64,000 bases of DNA from Tetrahymena elliotti 4EA. Its lineage: Eukaryota; Ciliophora; Oligohymenophorea; Hymenostomatida; Tetrahymenidae. The notes below the pieces were generated by a model that was not told the DNA's origin, made no database searches, and saw only the letters and a program-made list of their open reading frames with translations. A program made the position numbers and the translations under genes. Of this stretch, positions 15,909 through 27,400 are shown piece by piece (positions within the stretch are counted from its first letter, which is position 1; every line of letters starts with the position of its first letter). The stretch covers positions 310,001-374,000 of the forward strand of contig AFXF02001488.1 of assembly GCA_000231825.2 (NCBI GenBank), written 5' to 3'.

Positions 15909-17533
15909 ATGTCTGACATTAGATATATCTTTATCGTTGAGTGGTTTGATACTGCTGCCTCACTTATAAGAACCTATTACTTAACATACTTCACTCAAGA
16001 TAAAACTATTGAAATGGTTTGGCATATTTACATTAATTCTTAAAAGATTAGCATCATCATCATTCTTACAATTTAAATATAAAAGAACTTAGATACTTAA
16101 TAAATAAATAGATATTATTTATATGAGAATGAAAAATAATGCATATTTTTTTATCATTTTAATTACAAATAAGCATTTAGTTAACTATTATTTATTTAAA
16201 ATAGTATGACTTGAAGAATAAAAAAGTTTTTTTGAAGAGATGCGAATATGCTGTTAAAGATTCGGATTTATATGTGGGATCAATTTTAAATGTTTATTCC
16301 AGATAACTAAAGATTGTTGATTTTGCAGATGTCTTTACAAGATCTAAATTTCAAAATATCAAAGAAAAGTAACTTAAAAAACATCATTTCTTAGTTATTT
16401 TCAAAATTCTTTTTTCTTTAGGACCTTTGCTATGATTAAGCCTGACGCTTATATTCATATTGGAAAGATTATTTCTATTATTGAAAGATCTGGTTTATAA
16501 ATTTCTAACTTAAAGATGACTAAAATGTCCTAGGAAGATGCTAGAGGTAAGCAATTGTCATTAAAATGTATAGATCATTATAAATAAGCATTTTTTATTA
16601 TTTATTAGAATTCTATGGTGAACACAGAGGAAAGCCTTTTTATGATGGATTAGTTAATTTCATGAGTAGCGATTTAATTGTTGGTATGGAATTAGTAGGA
16701 GATAATGCAATTAAGAGATGGAGAGAATTGCTTGGTCCTACAAATACTTTAGTAATTTATTGAGTGTTTATAGAAATATTTCTAAACAATTTATTTCAAT
16801 AAGGTTGCAAGAGAATAAGCACCAAACAGTATTAGAGGCCTCTTTGGTACTGATGGTACTAGAAATGCTTGTCATGGATCAGACTCACGTAAAGCATAAA
16901 ATATTTAAATTTAAGCTAATAAAATTTTTGAAATTTAAAAGCTGGAAGTGCTTTCAGAGAACTAAATTTCTTCTTTGCTAAAACCTCAAAATTGAGAACT
17001 TAAGCCTTCTTCAATTAATGTACTTGTTGTGTTATAAAGCCACACATTGTTAAATAAAATTAAGTTGGTGAAGTAATTGATATGATTCTTGCTGAAGGAT
17101 TCGAAATTTCTGCTCTTTAAACATTCTTCCTTGATCGCCCTACAGCAGAAGAATTTTACGAAGTTTATAAAGTAATATAATTAATTATATCCAATAGATT
17201 AAAGAATAATTTTTTAGGGTGTTTTACCTGAATTCAATGCTATTGCTGAGCATTTAACTTCAGGCATGTGTTATGCTTTAGAAGTAAGATAAGAAAACGT
17301 TGTAAAATAATTTAGAGAACTTGCTGGTCCTCATGATCCTGAAATTGCAAAGGTTATTAGACCTAATACTATTAGAGCTAGATTTGGTATTGACAGAGTT
17401 AAAAATGCAGTCCATTGCACTGATTTAGAAGATGATGGTGTTTTAGAAGTAAGTTTTTAAGTTATTTGATAAATATTAACTCAAATTTTATATCTAATAG
17501 GTAGAATATTTCTTCAATGCTTTACAGAACTGA
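15909..17533 (+). CDS. NME7: Nucleoside diphosphate kinase homologue NME7 (DM10 plus two NDK domains)
   Basis: NME7-family protein, known from axonemes, basal bodies and gamma-tubulin complexes. It transfers gamma-phosphate between nucleotides through a phospho-His. The model is 372 aa, almost the human length (376). Domain order: DM10 ([20 protein letters not shown] ... [15 protein letters not shown]), the first NDK domain ([17 protein letters not shown] ... [19 protein letters not shown]) and the second NDK domain ([18 protein letters not shown] ... [20 protein letters not shown]). It ends EYFFNALQN. Both active-site His are present, and the first domain keeps the canonical HGSDS, where human NME7 has HGPDS. 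Seven introns are inferred: 16017-16204, 16369-16421, 16547-16608, 16752-16803, 16889-16941, 17172-17217 and 17449-17500. The first donor (GTTTGG) is unusual but gives the expected protein join EM/YDLKN. Confidence 0.95.
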
Positions 17534-18068
17534 GTTTAATTCAATTTTTATTAAAAAAATACTATTAAAACCTTATTTATTCAAACTCTATGTATATAAA
17601 TATATTTGTATGCTAAAATATGAATAAATATTATTTTAAGCTCCTTTTATAATCCATACTAAAGCTTTTTTAAACTTTAATTTTTAATGATTTCTATTTT
17701 TAATCTTAAAAGGTAAATTTGGTTTATTTTTTAATTCATTTTTATTTCGATTTGATCAAAAAAACATTTGAAATTGAAAGATAGATAATTCAAATTTTAA
17801 TTTATTGTATTTTATTTATCATACATTATTTTTATTTTTTTATTCAAATTATTTAGATTAATTAATAGTATCTTTCTTTATTGATAACAGACACCTACAT
17901 TTCAGACTTATTATATTTTCAGATTTTTATTTAAAAAAAATATCATTAGATTTGATAAATTTAAATTATTTTGTTTCAGTAATTTAGTGAAGACTAGGCA
18001 TAATATTAGGATAGATTATCTTAAGAATTTAAAATCAAAATAGAAATTCATTACTAAAATACTTGCAA
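17534..18068. other. Intergenic, no gene seen
   Basis: About 535 nt, AT-rich. The in-frame TGA near 17988 and the lack of an earlier Met set the start of the following gene at 18069, unless a further upstream exon exists. Confidence 0.45.
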
Positions 18069-20350
18069 ATGTCCATTTATGTTGGGATTATAGTGCTTGA
18101 AGAGCTTTAAAATAAATAAAGATATGATTAGACCATAAAAGAGTTATCTCTCTTTTTAAAAACACATAACGCAGAAATAGATCTTTAGTAATAAATAATT
18201 TTACTAAATACAAAAATAGCATAATTTTCAATAAATCATTTTAATTTAATATTCTTTAATTGTTTTTCATCTATATTTAAAAGGATTGATGATAAATTTG
18301 TGAGCTTTAAGCCAATAGATGGTTTAAGTGAAATAAATTTCCCTTAAAACAGTACTTATTTCAGAACAACTTATTTTAGAATTAGCATAGAAAACTAGAG
18401 TGATGATATTTATTTAAAAAGATTTTGTGAACTAGTTTGGGAATGTTGCTGTATATTTAAAGAAAATTTCCCATCAAGGATAGAACTTTTTCAAGAAAAT
18501 TTAGATTAATATATAAATTTAGATGAATTATCTCTGAACTAAGAGCTACTTAGAAGATAGATTAACAGTTTACTTAATAAATTATCACTATAAGAGAAGC
18601 TAAAAAAAGATGAAATTCAAGATATTTTTTCAGTGTTAGAAAATTCAATAACTCTTCAGTAATGTTTAAATTGATTTCTAAATAATTTAAAATAATCATT
18701 TCATTTTCATTTTAAAACTTAATTTATTTTTTCAGAAATTTAAAAGGCTTAAAAGCTTGCTTAGAGCTTCTTGAAAGTGAATTATGTGCACCTTGTTTAC
18801 TTCAATAAGTAAGCTAGAAAGAAATAGATCTATTAGAAAGTATTGATAATGATGAAGGAATTATAAAATAAAATTTTGATTCAGAACTTTTACTAAAGGA
18901 ATATTAGGATATTAGGTAATGCTGTTAGAGTATTCTTTGTAAAATTTTGAGAGTAAGAAACTAACTTTAAGATAATTAAAATAATGCTGGAGCATAATAA
19001 TAAAACTCCATCATATAACAGCTTAAAAAATTTGAAGTAGTTAACTACAATTAACCAACATTTAAGCATAGCTATATTTTTTAGTTAAGAGAAACTAGTG
19101 ATATAGAAAGAATTACTTTTATTTTGGATACTCTAATGTCAAAAAATCTTAAACTGATGGAAGATCTTTAATAAATTGGACTGCCATTTGTTATTGGATA
19201 AATAATTGAAAAATATAGTGATGGAGAATTTGGAATTGATTTCTCTGAGGTGACACAGTATTGTGTCTTCCATAATAGATTGTTAAAATACTTAAACAGA
19301 TCTATGGAGACTTAGTATTCTGATTTCTTATATTCAGATGAAAGAGATGGAGTATTTGCTTATAAACTATTTTAGATATTGGAAGAAGGTGTTTTAAATA
19401 TACTTAAAAATACTGTAAATCTAGATAACAGAGAAAAGTTTGAAAAAGATTTATATCTACAATAACTAATAACTATTTATGAATCTTTTTTAAATAGTGA
19501 AAGAGCTAAAAATTCAGAATAGTTTTAATTCCACTTTAAAAATCATCTCATAACTGTCAAGGAGATTTCAACAAGCTTTTTAGGAATCGGGTCTCCTGAA
19601 GACTTGTAATCTGTTTCAAAGGAGCTTAAGCAATTCTATTTAAATGTAAGTAAGTTGGCTGATAGAATAGAGTTTGCTTTTGCTAAAAGAACTGTAAATT
19701 TTGGTAACCAATAGCTTAATTAATCTGATAACTAAATTATGAACTAAATAAATAATTATAGACAAAGTTATATAAGTGCTAAAGAAGACCTAAATGCTAG
19801 TAATCAAGAAAGTGCTGTTAAAAATTGGATTTAGACTAAAAAAACCAATTAGATGAAAACAAATAATTTTGATCTTCCTCGCTAGTAAAATTAATTTGAA
19901 TTTAGTAACTAAAAAGTTATCCTCAATAAGAGTAACCTCTCATAATAAGAAAATGTTAATATGTCAGTACCTGCTTCTGATTCAAAAAGTACAAATAATT
20001 TGATTTCTTAGTAAGCAGCTGGTTTGAGAGAATAATATGCTAGATAGCAATAATAATATTAAAATTAATCACAACAGCAACAAGAAATATTTTCAGTACA
20101 AGATGCTTCCCTTTAAGATTAGTTGTCGAGACAATAAATTTCTAATATTGATCAATTCTCCAGATTCTCATAACAAATTCCTTAGTAGTAATCAGCACTA
20201 TCTTCAATTTAATATGAAAGAAACAATATTTTCTCTTAAAAAGATAGTTAATCTTTTATAAAAGAGAATAGATTATTAAATAAAAACCCTTTCCTTTAGA
20301 AATATCAACAAAATGATGAAGAAGATTATGTTAGACAAGAAACTCAATGA
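18069..20350 (+). CDS. Unrecognised helical protein with Q/N-rich C-terminal tail
   Basis: I do not recognise this gene. The spliced model is 702 aa, from ATG 18069 (MSIYVGIIVLEELQNKQRYD) to TGA 20348-20350, with introns 18188-18283 and 18659-18735. Both are GT...AG and restore frame. The first ~470 residues look like a folded, mainly helical protein with many Leu, Glu and Lys (RIELFQENLDQYINLDELSL, CLELLESELCAPCLLQQVSQ, GLPFVIGQIIEKYSDGEFGI). The last ~220 residues are Gln/Asn/Ser-rich low complexity (ARQQQQYQNQSQQQQE), typical of disordered ciliate tails. There is no signal peptide or membrane segment. The small open frame at 20037-20261 is a shadow of this exon. The start could be later or have an upstream exon. 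Confidence 0.75.
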
Positions 20351-21017
20351 TAAAAATAATTAATTTTGATAGCAAGTTTTGTATTTTTTATATTTTTAGA
20401 TTATTCTATGAAAATATCCTTATATTATTGTTTTTTCTATTCTTCATTATTTTTGAGTGGTTATTTCTTCAGATAACTGTTGATAATAAATTTTAGTTTA
20501 TCTTCTCAAAAATTTATTTCAAATTTTGTAACTCCTTTTACTTAAAAAATATTTAGTTTATTTTTTTCTAAATAAAATTACTACAAAAAATTGTTTTGTC
20601 AAACAAAAAAAAGAAAAAGTTTTTAAATTTATATAAAATTAAAATATGGATAAAATAAAAAGGTTAAAATATTTTTTTACAAATAATAATATAAATAGTT
20701 CACAATACAATAATTTAAGTTTGCTTGAATAATATTTTTTATGGATATATTTTTAACATCTTTAAGTTTTTTTTTGTAAGAATAATTTGAAATAAAATAC
20801 TTGATGACATCATATTTAAGTTGGTCAAAAAGTTATAAGAATGGAATATTAGGTTTAAGAAAGAGGATCAATAAGAAATCTAAAGCTGGTATTAAAAGAA
20901 ATCAAATATCAAGATTTTAGGTTAACTTAATGATGGGAGGGAAAATATTATTTTTGATCAGTATAATTTAGATTGAGTGATTAGTTATCTAACTAAGCTT
21001 AATTTTATTTTGTATGA

Positions 21018-21779
21018 AAACTGGGACTATAAGCTACTGGAGTTTACGAAATATTAGAATAGATAGAACCTCTTTAAGATTACAAAGAAGGTATTATTGG
21101 AGCGTTTTCTAAGAGTTTTTTTTGTCTTTATGTTTGGATTATTTCTTCTATTTACTACTAATTAAGATTTTGGCTTGAAGATATTTTATCTGTGATTTAA
21201 AATAAAACTGCATTCAAAATAACTTCACATTTATTTTGCTCTTCTTTCATTTACTATTTACAGATCTAGTTTTCGCTATCGTTAGGTTAATTATCAGTTG
21301 CTTTGGTGCATTAAGTATAAAATATTTAGCATTCTTTTGGATTTTCAATTGCATACTAAATTGATTCTTCAGATATGTAACAATATTAATTCTTTTTTAA
21401 AAGATAGTATCTCTAAGAATAATTAAAATATGATTAAAAATGCTTCTAAAGCAAATAAAAATCAATCGAAAGCTTTTTTTAGCAAAGTTCTTCAATTTCA
21501 TTTTTAGTTAACTAAGTTATTTCCCTTAGATATCTCTCATAAAAATTAATCCAGTAGATAAAGTGTAATATATTAACTATACATAAAGGGCTCATTCCTA
21601 CCAGACAGTAAAATCTAGCATAGTTTTCTCTTTTTAAATTAATAAAAAATTAATATTTTTTAATCTTAAAACTAGCACAAATTGCTAGTAATCTAAAAAT
21701 TCTTACTTAGTAAAATCATTACAAATTTAATAGCACACTAGAGCTATTTGTAATAATGACATCAAGATCCATAAAGTGA
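21018..21779 (+). CDS. Possible unrecognised coding stretch, no clear start
   Basis: This frame has no TGA from just after 21015-21017 to the TGA at 21777-21779, about 253 codons. The first part reads plausibly as protein (GLQATGVYEILEQIEPLQ, YKEGIIGAFSKSFF, with a hydrophobic stretch CLYVWIISSIYY). Later parts become Gln- and Ser-rich. The first Met is far inside the frame, so if this is a gene it needs an upstream exon. With one stop codon and this base composition, a run this long can arise by chance at the percent level per frame, so it is only suggestive. No family is recognised. Confidence 0.25.
21671..21754. other. Pair of short hairpins
   Basis: The first hairpin, at 21671-21689, has arms ACTAGCA and TGCTAGT around a five-base loop. 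The second, at 21718-21754, has arms AATAGC/GCTATT with an 8-base loop, extended by ATTACA/TGTAAT after a bulge. They lie within 50 nt of each other. Their role is unknown; a structured RNA or a protein-binding site is possible. They overlap the weak open stretch 21018-21779. Confidence 0.3.
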
Positions 21780-22925
21780 AAATTACTCTCATTTTAACTT
21801 GATGGTACATTCTTTGATTTTAGCTTCGATGCTAAATAATAAATTTAGTAGCCAGAATTATAATAAACTCAAAAAAATGAAAAAAAATTATGCTTAAATG
21901 AAATGGAATTATGAATATTAAAAAAATGATAGCACTGAAGATGAGCAGCTTTTGAGATATTTATTATATTTGTATATCAATAGAAGCCATAGAAATCATA
22001 TCATATTTAAAGCAAAGCAAGAAACTACTAATTTTTTCTTATTTACAGTAATATTAATCCCTCAAAATATTTTCAGATATCATATTTTATCCCTTCATAT
22101 TTTTTAAAATGTTAATTTATGAAGAAGAGGGAATGAGCGCTAAAGTAAAAAAGTTCTTTTTTTATCTGTTTTGAGTTTTTATGCTCTCTATATGGTCAGT
22201 AAGTATAAGTTTCTACTATTAAAAAGCTTAAACGCTCATTTTATTATCTGTTTAGTTTACTTTTTTTTTAATTAGTATCTATTTTTAATTCAAGTAAAAA
22301 AAATTTTATTTTTTAACTTTGACTATTGACTATTAATAAATACTTGAAATCAACTCACATTAAATAATTTCAAATTTTTTCAAAATTATAGATAAAACCT
22401 TGTAAATTTAAGCTTTTTGAAAAAACTTACTTTAATTAAATTCATGAAGTATGGATTATTTTAATTATTTTTTTTATTCTTAAAATAGTTCAAGAATTAT
22501 TATCATATTTATAAATATTTTTGTTCTTCTTAATTTTTTTGTATGGACTAAAAAAGGAATAAAAAACAACAAAAATTATTTATCAATCCATTAAATTATT
22601 GTTTGGTCTTCTGATATTCTTTTTGAGGTAAATCTACTCATTTTTTATAAGTACTCAAAAATTTGATTGAAAAAATGTGGTAGTAATCTAATCTTTTAAA
22701 TTAGCGAACAGATTTTTTAGAGCTTGAGAATATAAAATTAAAAATTAACTAAGTTATTCTTATATTCCTATTTCATGAATGAAATATTTATTGGTCTTTT
22801 TATAAAAGATAATTATTAAATTTGACTTAAAAAAGTAATAGAAAAATTGATTGATCAATAAATGAATAAATCGATTATACTAAAAGTTAATAGCATTTTA
22901 TAAATTAATATAAATTATTAATTAT

Positions 22926-23792
22926 TCAAATATTAATTGATCTAAATACTAAAATGTACTTAGCTAGACAAGCTCTCTCATTCTTAATGCAAATTTCAGG
23001 ATCTTTAATATCTATTGTATATTGAGGATCTGCATCAATACAATCATATTAATTTCCATTAAAATACATCAAATAATCATCAATACTAGATGGTTTAAAA
23101 GCTTTTCCCATTACTATCTTACATGCCAATATTATTTTTTCATCTGACTAACAATAATTAAGAGCTTTTTATATTTTTGGGCTAAAATATGTGCCTTTAC
23201 CATATCTTAATTCTGTACTTATCCCTCTGCCTGAATATGCGTTTTTAAATCCATAGGTAAGAATACTACAGAAGGAGCAATAATCCTATTGAGAACACAT
23301 TTTTTCAAACCCAATACACGTTTTTTTAGTTCCATGATATCCAAAGTTTGTATATGCAGGGCCACACTATCCTTAAAGTTTAACTTTTTCCATTTTTTAT
23401 TTTTAATGCTCTAAAAATCTCATTTTAACAGACTTATTCTTAATTTTATAGAGATCTTCAAGCAAGAACTTCTTACTTTTGAGAAAATTATCATCAAATT
23501 ATAGTTTTTAAAGGATAGTTTCATATTGCTCTGGATTTATTTTAATAATTTCTACTTTATTTTAATTAGATTGTTATTTTTTTTAAGCATTTGCTCTCAA
23601 TAACTTTTAATTTTTTGCTATTTGCTAATCATTTTTTTATCCTATAAAAAAGAAGCCATAAATTGCAAAGATTATAACTAATAAATAGAAAGAAACATTT
23701 ATTTTAGTTAAAATGTTTTATTTGTAGAATGAATTCAAATTGTAGCAACCATAAATAAATAAAATTATAAATATTGTCTTGTATTCATTCAT
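22926..23792 (-). CDS. Membrane-anchored PARP-like ADP-ribosyltransferase
   Basis: Intronless, 288 aa, from ATG (MNEYKTIFIILFIYG) at 23790-23792 to TGA 22926-22928. Two hydrophobic segments at residues ~6-23 and ~33-51 should anchor it in a membrane. A charged helical linker follows (residues ~52-140). The C-terminal half has the PARP catalytic signature. YHGT carries His153. YGKGTYFS carries Tyr202. PEICIKNERACLAKYILVF carries Glu266, spaced 12 residues before the K of AKYIL, as in the PARP1 and tankyrase ends (EYIVY...LKYLL, EYVIY...PEYLI). The full H-Y-E triad suggests NAD-dependent ADP-ribosylation, possibly polymer-forming. A Cys-rich insert (CIGFEKMCSQQDYCSFC) between His and Tyr is unusual. 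It is divergent from giant gene A, with 655 nt between starts. The family call is from motif and spacing only. Confidence 0.72.
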
Positions 23793-24447
23793 CTAATTTA
23801 ATTAATTATAGATCACCTTAAATTCTTATTTGAAACAAAAATGATTTGATTTAAATAATTGATTATCATAACTTAAAATATAACATTTATTTTCATTTGA
23901 ATTATACTATTTAAAAAAAGTAGAAAATACAATAGCTTTAAAGTTGCCTTTTCTTACAAGTCATATTTTCAAATGAAACTTCTTCAGAAAATATCTAACT
24001 ACAATGTATTTTAAAATGTCTTTCAACAATCATTAATAATATTCCAATAAATTTTTCTTTAAACAAACTTATTTATTTGCTTTAATTTATAAAATATCAA
24101 ATATTTTTGTACTTTGTAACCTAAAAGAACAATAACGTTAATTGTTAAAGCAAACTTTAAAAATTGATAAATCAATAAGAAAATTTATAAAAGTTATTCA
24201 TTTTTAAAAAAGTTGGCAAACTTAAAGTTTTTGATTATTAATTCAATAAAAAATTAGTAAAATAATTTTTATTTCTTTTTGAAAGATAAAAATTAATTTT
24301 AATTTATTAATATCTGTTGCTAAAAATATTTTAAAATTCTCATTAATTTTTGTTAGTAAATTTTTTTTAAAAAATAAATATTCTATTTGTAAATAGTATA
24401 ATAAATAAAACATAAAAATAATTAAAATTCCTTCATTTTAGAATAGA
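23793..24447. promoter_or_regulatory. Divergent spacer between PARP-like gene and giant gene A
   Basis: 655 nt of AT-rich DNA between two start codons pointing apart, so it should hold both promoters. No specific element can be named. Confidence 0.4.
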
Positions 24448-27400
24448 ATGTCAAAAAATTTTTTAATTTTTTAGGTTTTAGCTTTCGTTTAGATCATTTT
24501 ATTCATCAAAGCATGTGATATAGGATGTATCAGCTGTGACATAAATTCAAAAACAGGTTTAAATACTTGTTTATAGTGCGAAAAGAATTATTAACTAGAT
24601 ATTAAAAAGAATATATGCGTTTACTCATCCTGTCCAAGACTAACATACCTAGAATTAGATGATATAAATTCAAATAGATCAAGTTGCGTTCCTCTTTGCC
24701 AAGAATAAAATGAACAAAATCTTTCTCAAAATATATGCAATGAAGCAATTTAGTGCTCAACTTAGTATGTGTAACCATCTTCAACAAATAAAGGTAGAAG
24801 TATTAAATCTATTTTCGTCTCCAATACAACAGATTAAATATTTTTAATATATGATCAATTTATTAATGCTATAAATCTAGAAAATGGATATTTCATGAGA
24901 TCATATACTTTTGATAGCAATATATTTTCAGTTTATTAATATAAATAAAATATTTTTTTATATGGTGACAATAAAAATTCTGTATTTTTATGGAACCCAA
25001 GAGATAATAGCCTTAGTTAAGTACTAGAAATAGGGAACGGAACTTTAAAGGTAATTAGCCAAATTATGGAAGTAGCTAATAATTAAAACATTCTTCTGAT
25101 AACATCTATTGATGATGCTAAAAAAATTATGTACTTTACATAATTTAATACAACAAATTTTAATAATGTACCCCCTTCTTTATTTCAAATTTCAGTACAA
25201 GATAACTCAAATATTTATTTATTTGAATAAATAATTGTATAATAAGCATAAAATTGGCAAATAATTATTTACGAGGTAATTGAAAAGAATAGCTAATTAT
25301 CTTTAATTTAAATAACATAAAATTATGTTTGTTCTAATGCATAAGGAACAGTAAAGTTTGTCTCTAAACATCCAATAGATGAGTCAATAATAATTTATTT
25401 TCAAAATACAGCAGGAATTTATAAGATTACTAAAGATAATGTATCATGCAATCAAATCATGTTTCACACAATAGCTTCATAAATAAAATAATTAGATTTT
25501 TAATTTAATCATAATTATTTTAATTTAATTTTTTTATCTTTAGATGAGGCTTCTATTCAAATATTTGATTTAAAATCGTAATAATCTATTCTACTCATTT
25601 AATTAAATTATTCAGTAATAGATTTTTAATCTTTCATTACTTAATAATCATAAGATATTGTACTCTTCTAAACTTTTGTTTTAACCAAAAATGGATTAGT
25701 TGAAAGTATTTCTATTTAAATAAAATAAACTCAAAATAATGACTTGACCTCTGTTATTCTACAAAAAAGTTCTATTTAATCTTTGATACAAAATCCTTAA
25801 AACCTTTTTTTAGCTAATTAATTTCCTGATTAATATGGTAATCTTTAGTAATTATCTTTGATTTTTCTAGTATACTAAGATGCATAGATAATTAAAATTT
25901 CTGATTTAACAACCCTAGGACTAGCTTAAGACTACTAAGATAAGTAATTTTACAATAGAAATACTATTAATGCTATCACATACTCTCCATAAAGTTAATT
26001 GATTGTTAGTTGCGACAGTGATGGAAAAGTGATTGTTTGGTAAGCAGTTGATTTATCTTAACCTATATTTCTATATTAACTAATATAATAAGGCTAACAA
26101 TGTGTTGAAGTATTAATATACTAAGCTAATACTTTAATAGTTTAGTTTTAAAATTAAATTTAATTACTAAATATTTACAATTATCTAGATTAATCAATTT
26201 TACCAATATAGTAATCAGAGTTTACAAGAGTTTAGTTAGACGATTACTATTTTTTCATACTAACTGGAAATAAATTATTTATTTACAAGCAAAAAGAATA
26301 AATATACTATTAAGGATTGATTGAAAAATCTTCATAACCAACATATCTAGTTTAATTTTTTGTCAGTACTGGTTACAGATTAATATTTGTTGATAATATG
26401 AATACTGTCTTCTAATATGTATTTACTGATAATTCACCAATCAATTTTAGCTTCAATACATAAGTTACTCCTTTTATTTCTGCTTTTAAAATTGTAGTAG
26501 CAATATTTTTGCCTCAACAAAATGGGAGCTAAGGTAATTAAGTCTTTTTATTTAATAAAAATTTTTTTAATTTTCAATTTTCGATTTAATTCAATTATTT
26601 TCTTGTTAAATGATTAATAGGTGATATGATTATTCTAAATGATGATAATAAAAATATTGTTATTTTAGACAAGAATTTGACAGTTTTAGCAAACTAAAAT
26701 TATAATTATGGCTAGATTTCTAAAGCAAGAATAATTGATAATTACTTCTTATTTTTGGTAAAAGTTTTTAATCCCCAAAGTGTTTATGCCTATGCTACAG
26801 TTGCTTTTGATGTTATGTAAAAAAAATTTTTTTTCATAGGAACTAATTTATTGATTTAAGATATGCCTTTAGTATATAAACAAATTTAATAAGATGGCAG
26901 TCTATAATATTCATATGTATTGACTAATCCTATTGGCTATACTTCATATACACTTAGAATTTATTGGAATCCTTTAACAAGCTCTGCATAATTTGATAAT
27001 TTTAACTATACCCCAGGTTAGAATATTGTTAGTTCTTATGGAAATTCAGAAAAAAATTTAGTAATTGCAGGATCATAGACTGGTTAAGTTAGGTTAATAG
27101 TCTTTGATAAAAATATAACACCTTAATAAATATATACTCCATCTTCTGAAAGTGATAATATTCAAATTATTTAGAATAGCTTTAAGATTGGTATGTTTTT
27201 TATTGTAACAAACTATTAAATAAAGTGTTTTAGCATCCACACCTAAAAGCTCTTAGAAGTTATTTCTTTTAATACATTAAAAACTCCTTAAGTATAACCT
27301 ACCATTTTAAATTTAGTAATCTCTGATAATTTAAAAATTCTTATTGCCTACACTTAAAAAGAGATTATCTTAAAAAATTTCATCAACAATAAATTGTATT

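Larger units (their letters stand above)
20351..22925. other. 2.6 kb gene-poor stretch
   Basis: No gene can be assigned with confidence. It contains a 254-codon open stretch (listed separately), a weak 58-codon ORF at 20804-20980 followed at once by an inverted repeat (TTAGTTA tc TAACTAA, 20981-20996), and two hairpins at 21671-21689 and 21718-21754. The rest is AT-rich with frequent TGA. Confidence 0.4.

Noticed and set aside
20804..20996. 58-codon ORF followed by an inverted repeat, resembling a gene with a terminator
   Set aside because: Intrinsic terminators do not apply to nuclear protein genes. The ORF is short, unrecognised and within chance length for a one-stop code.
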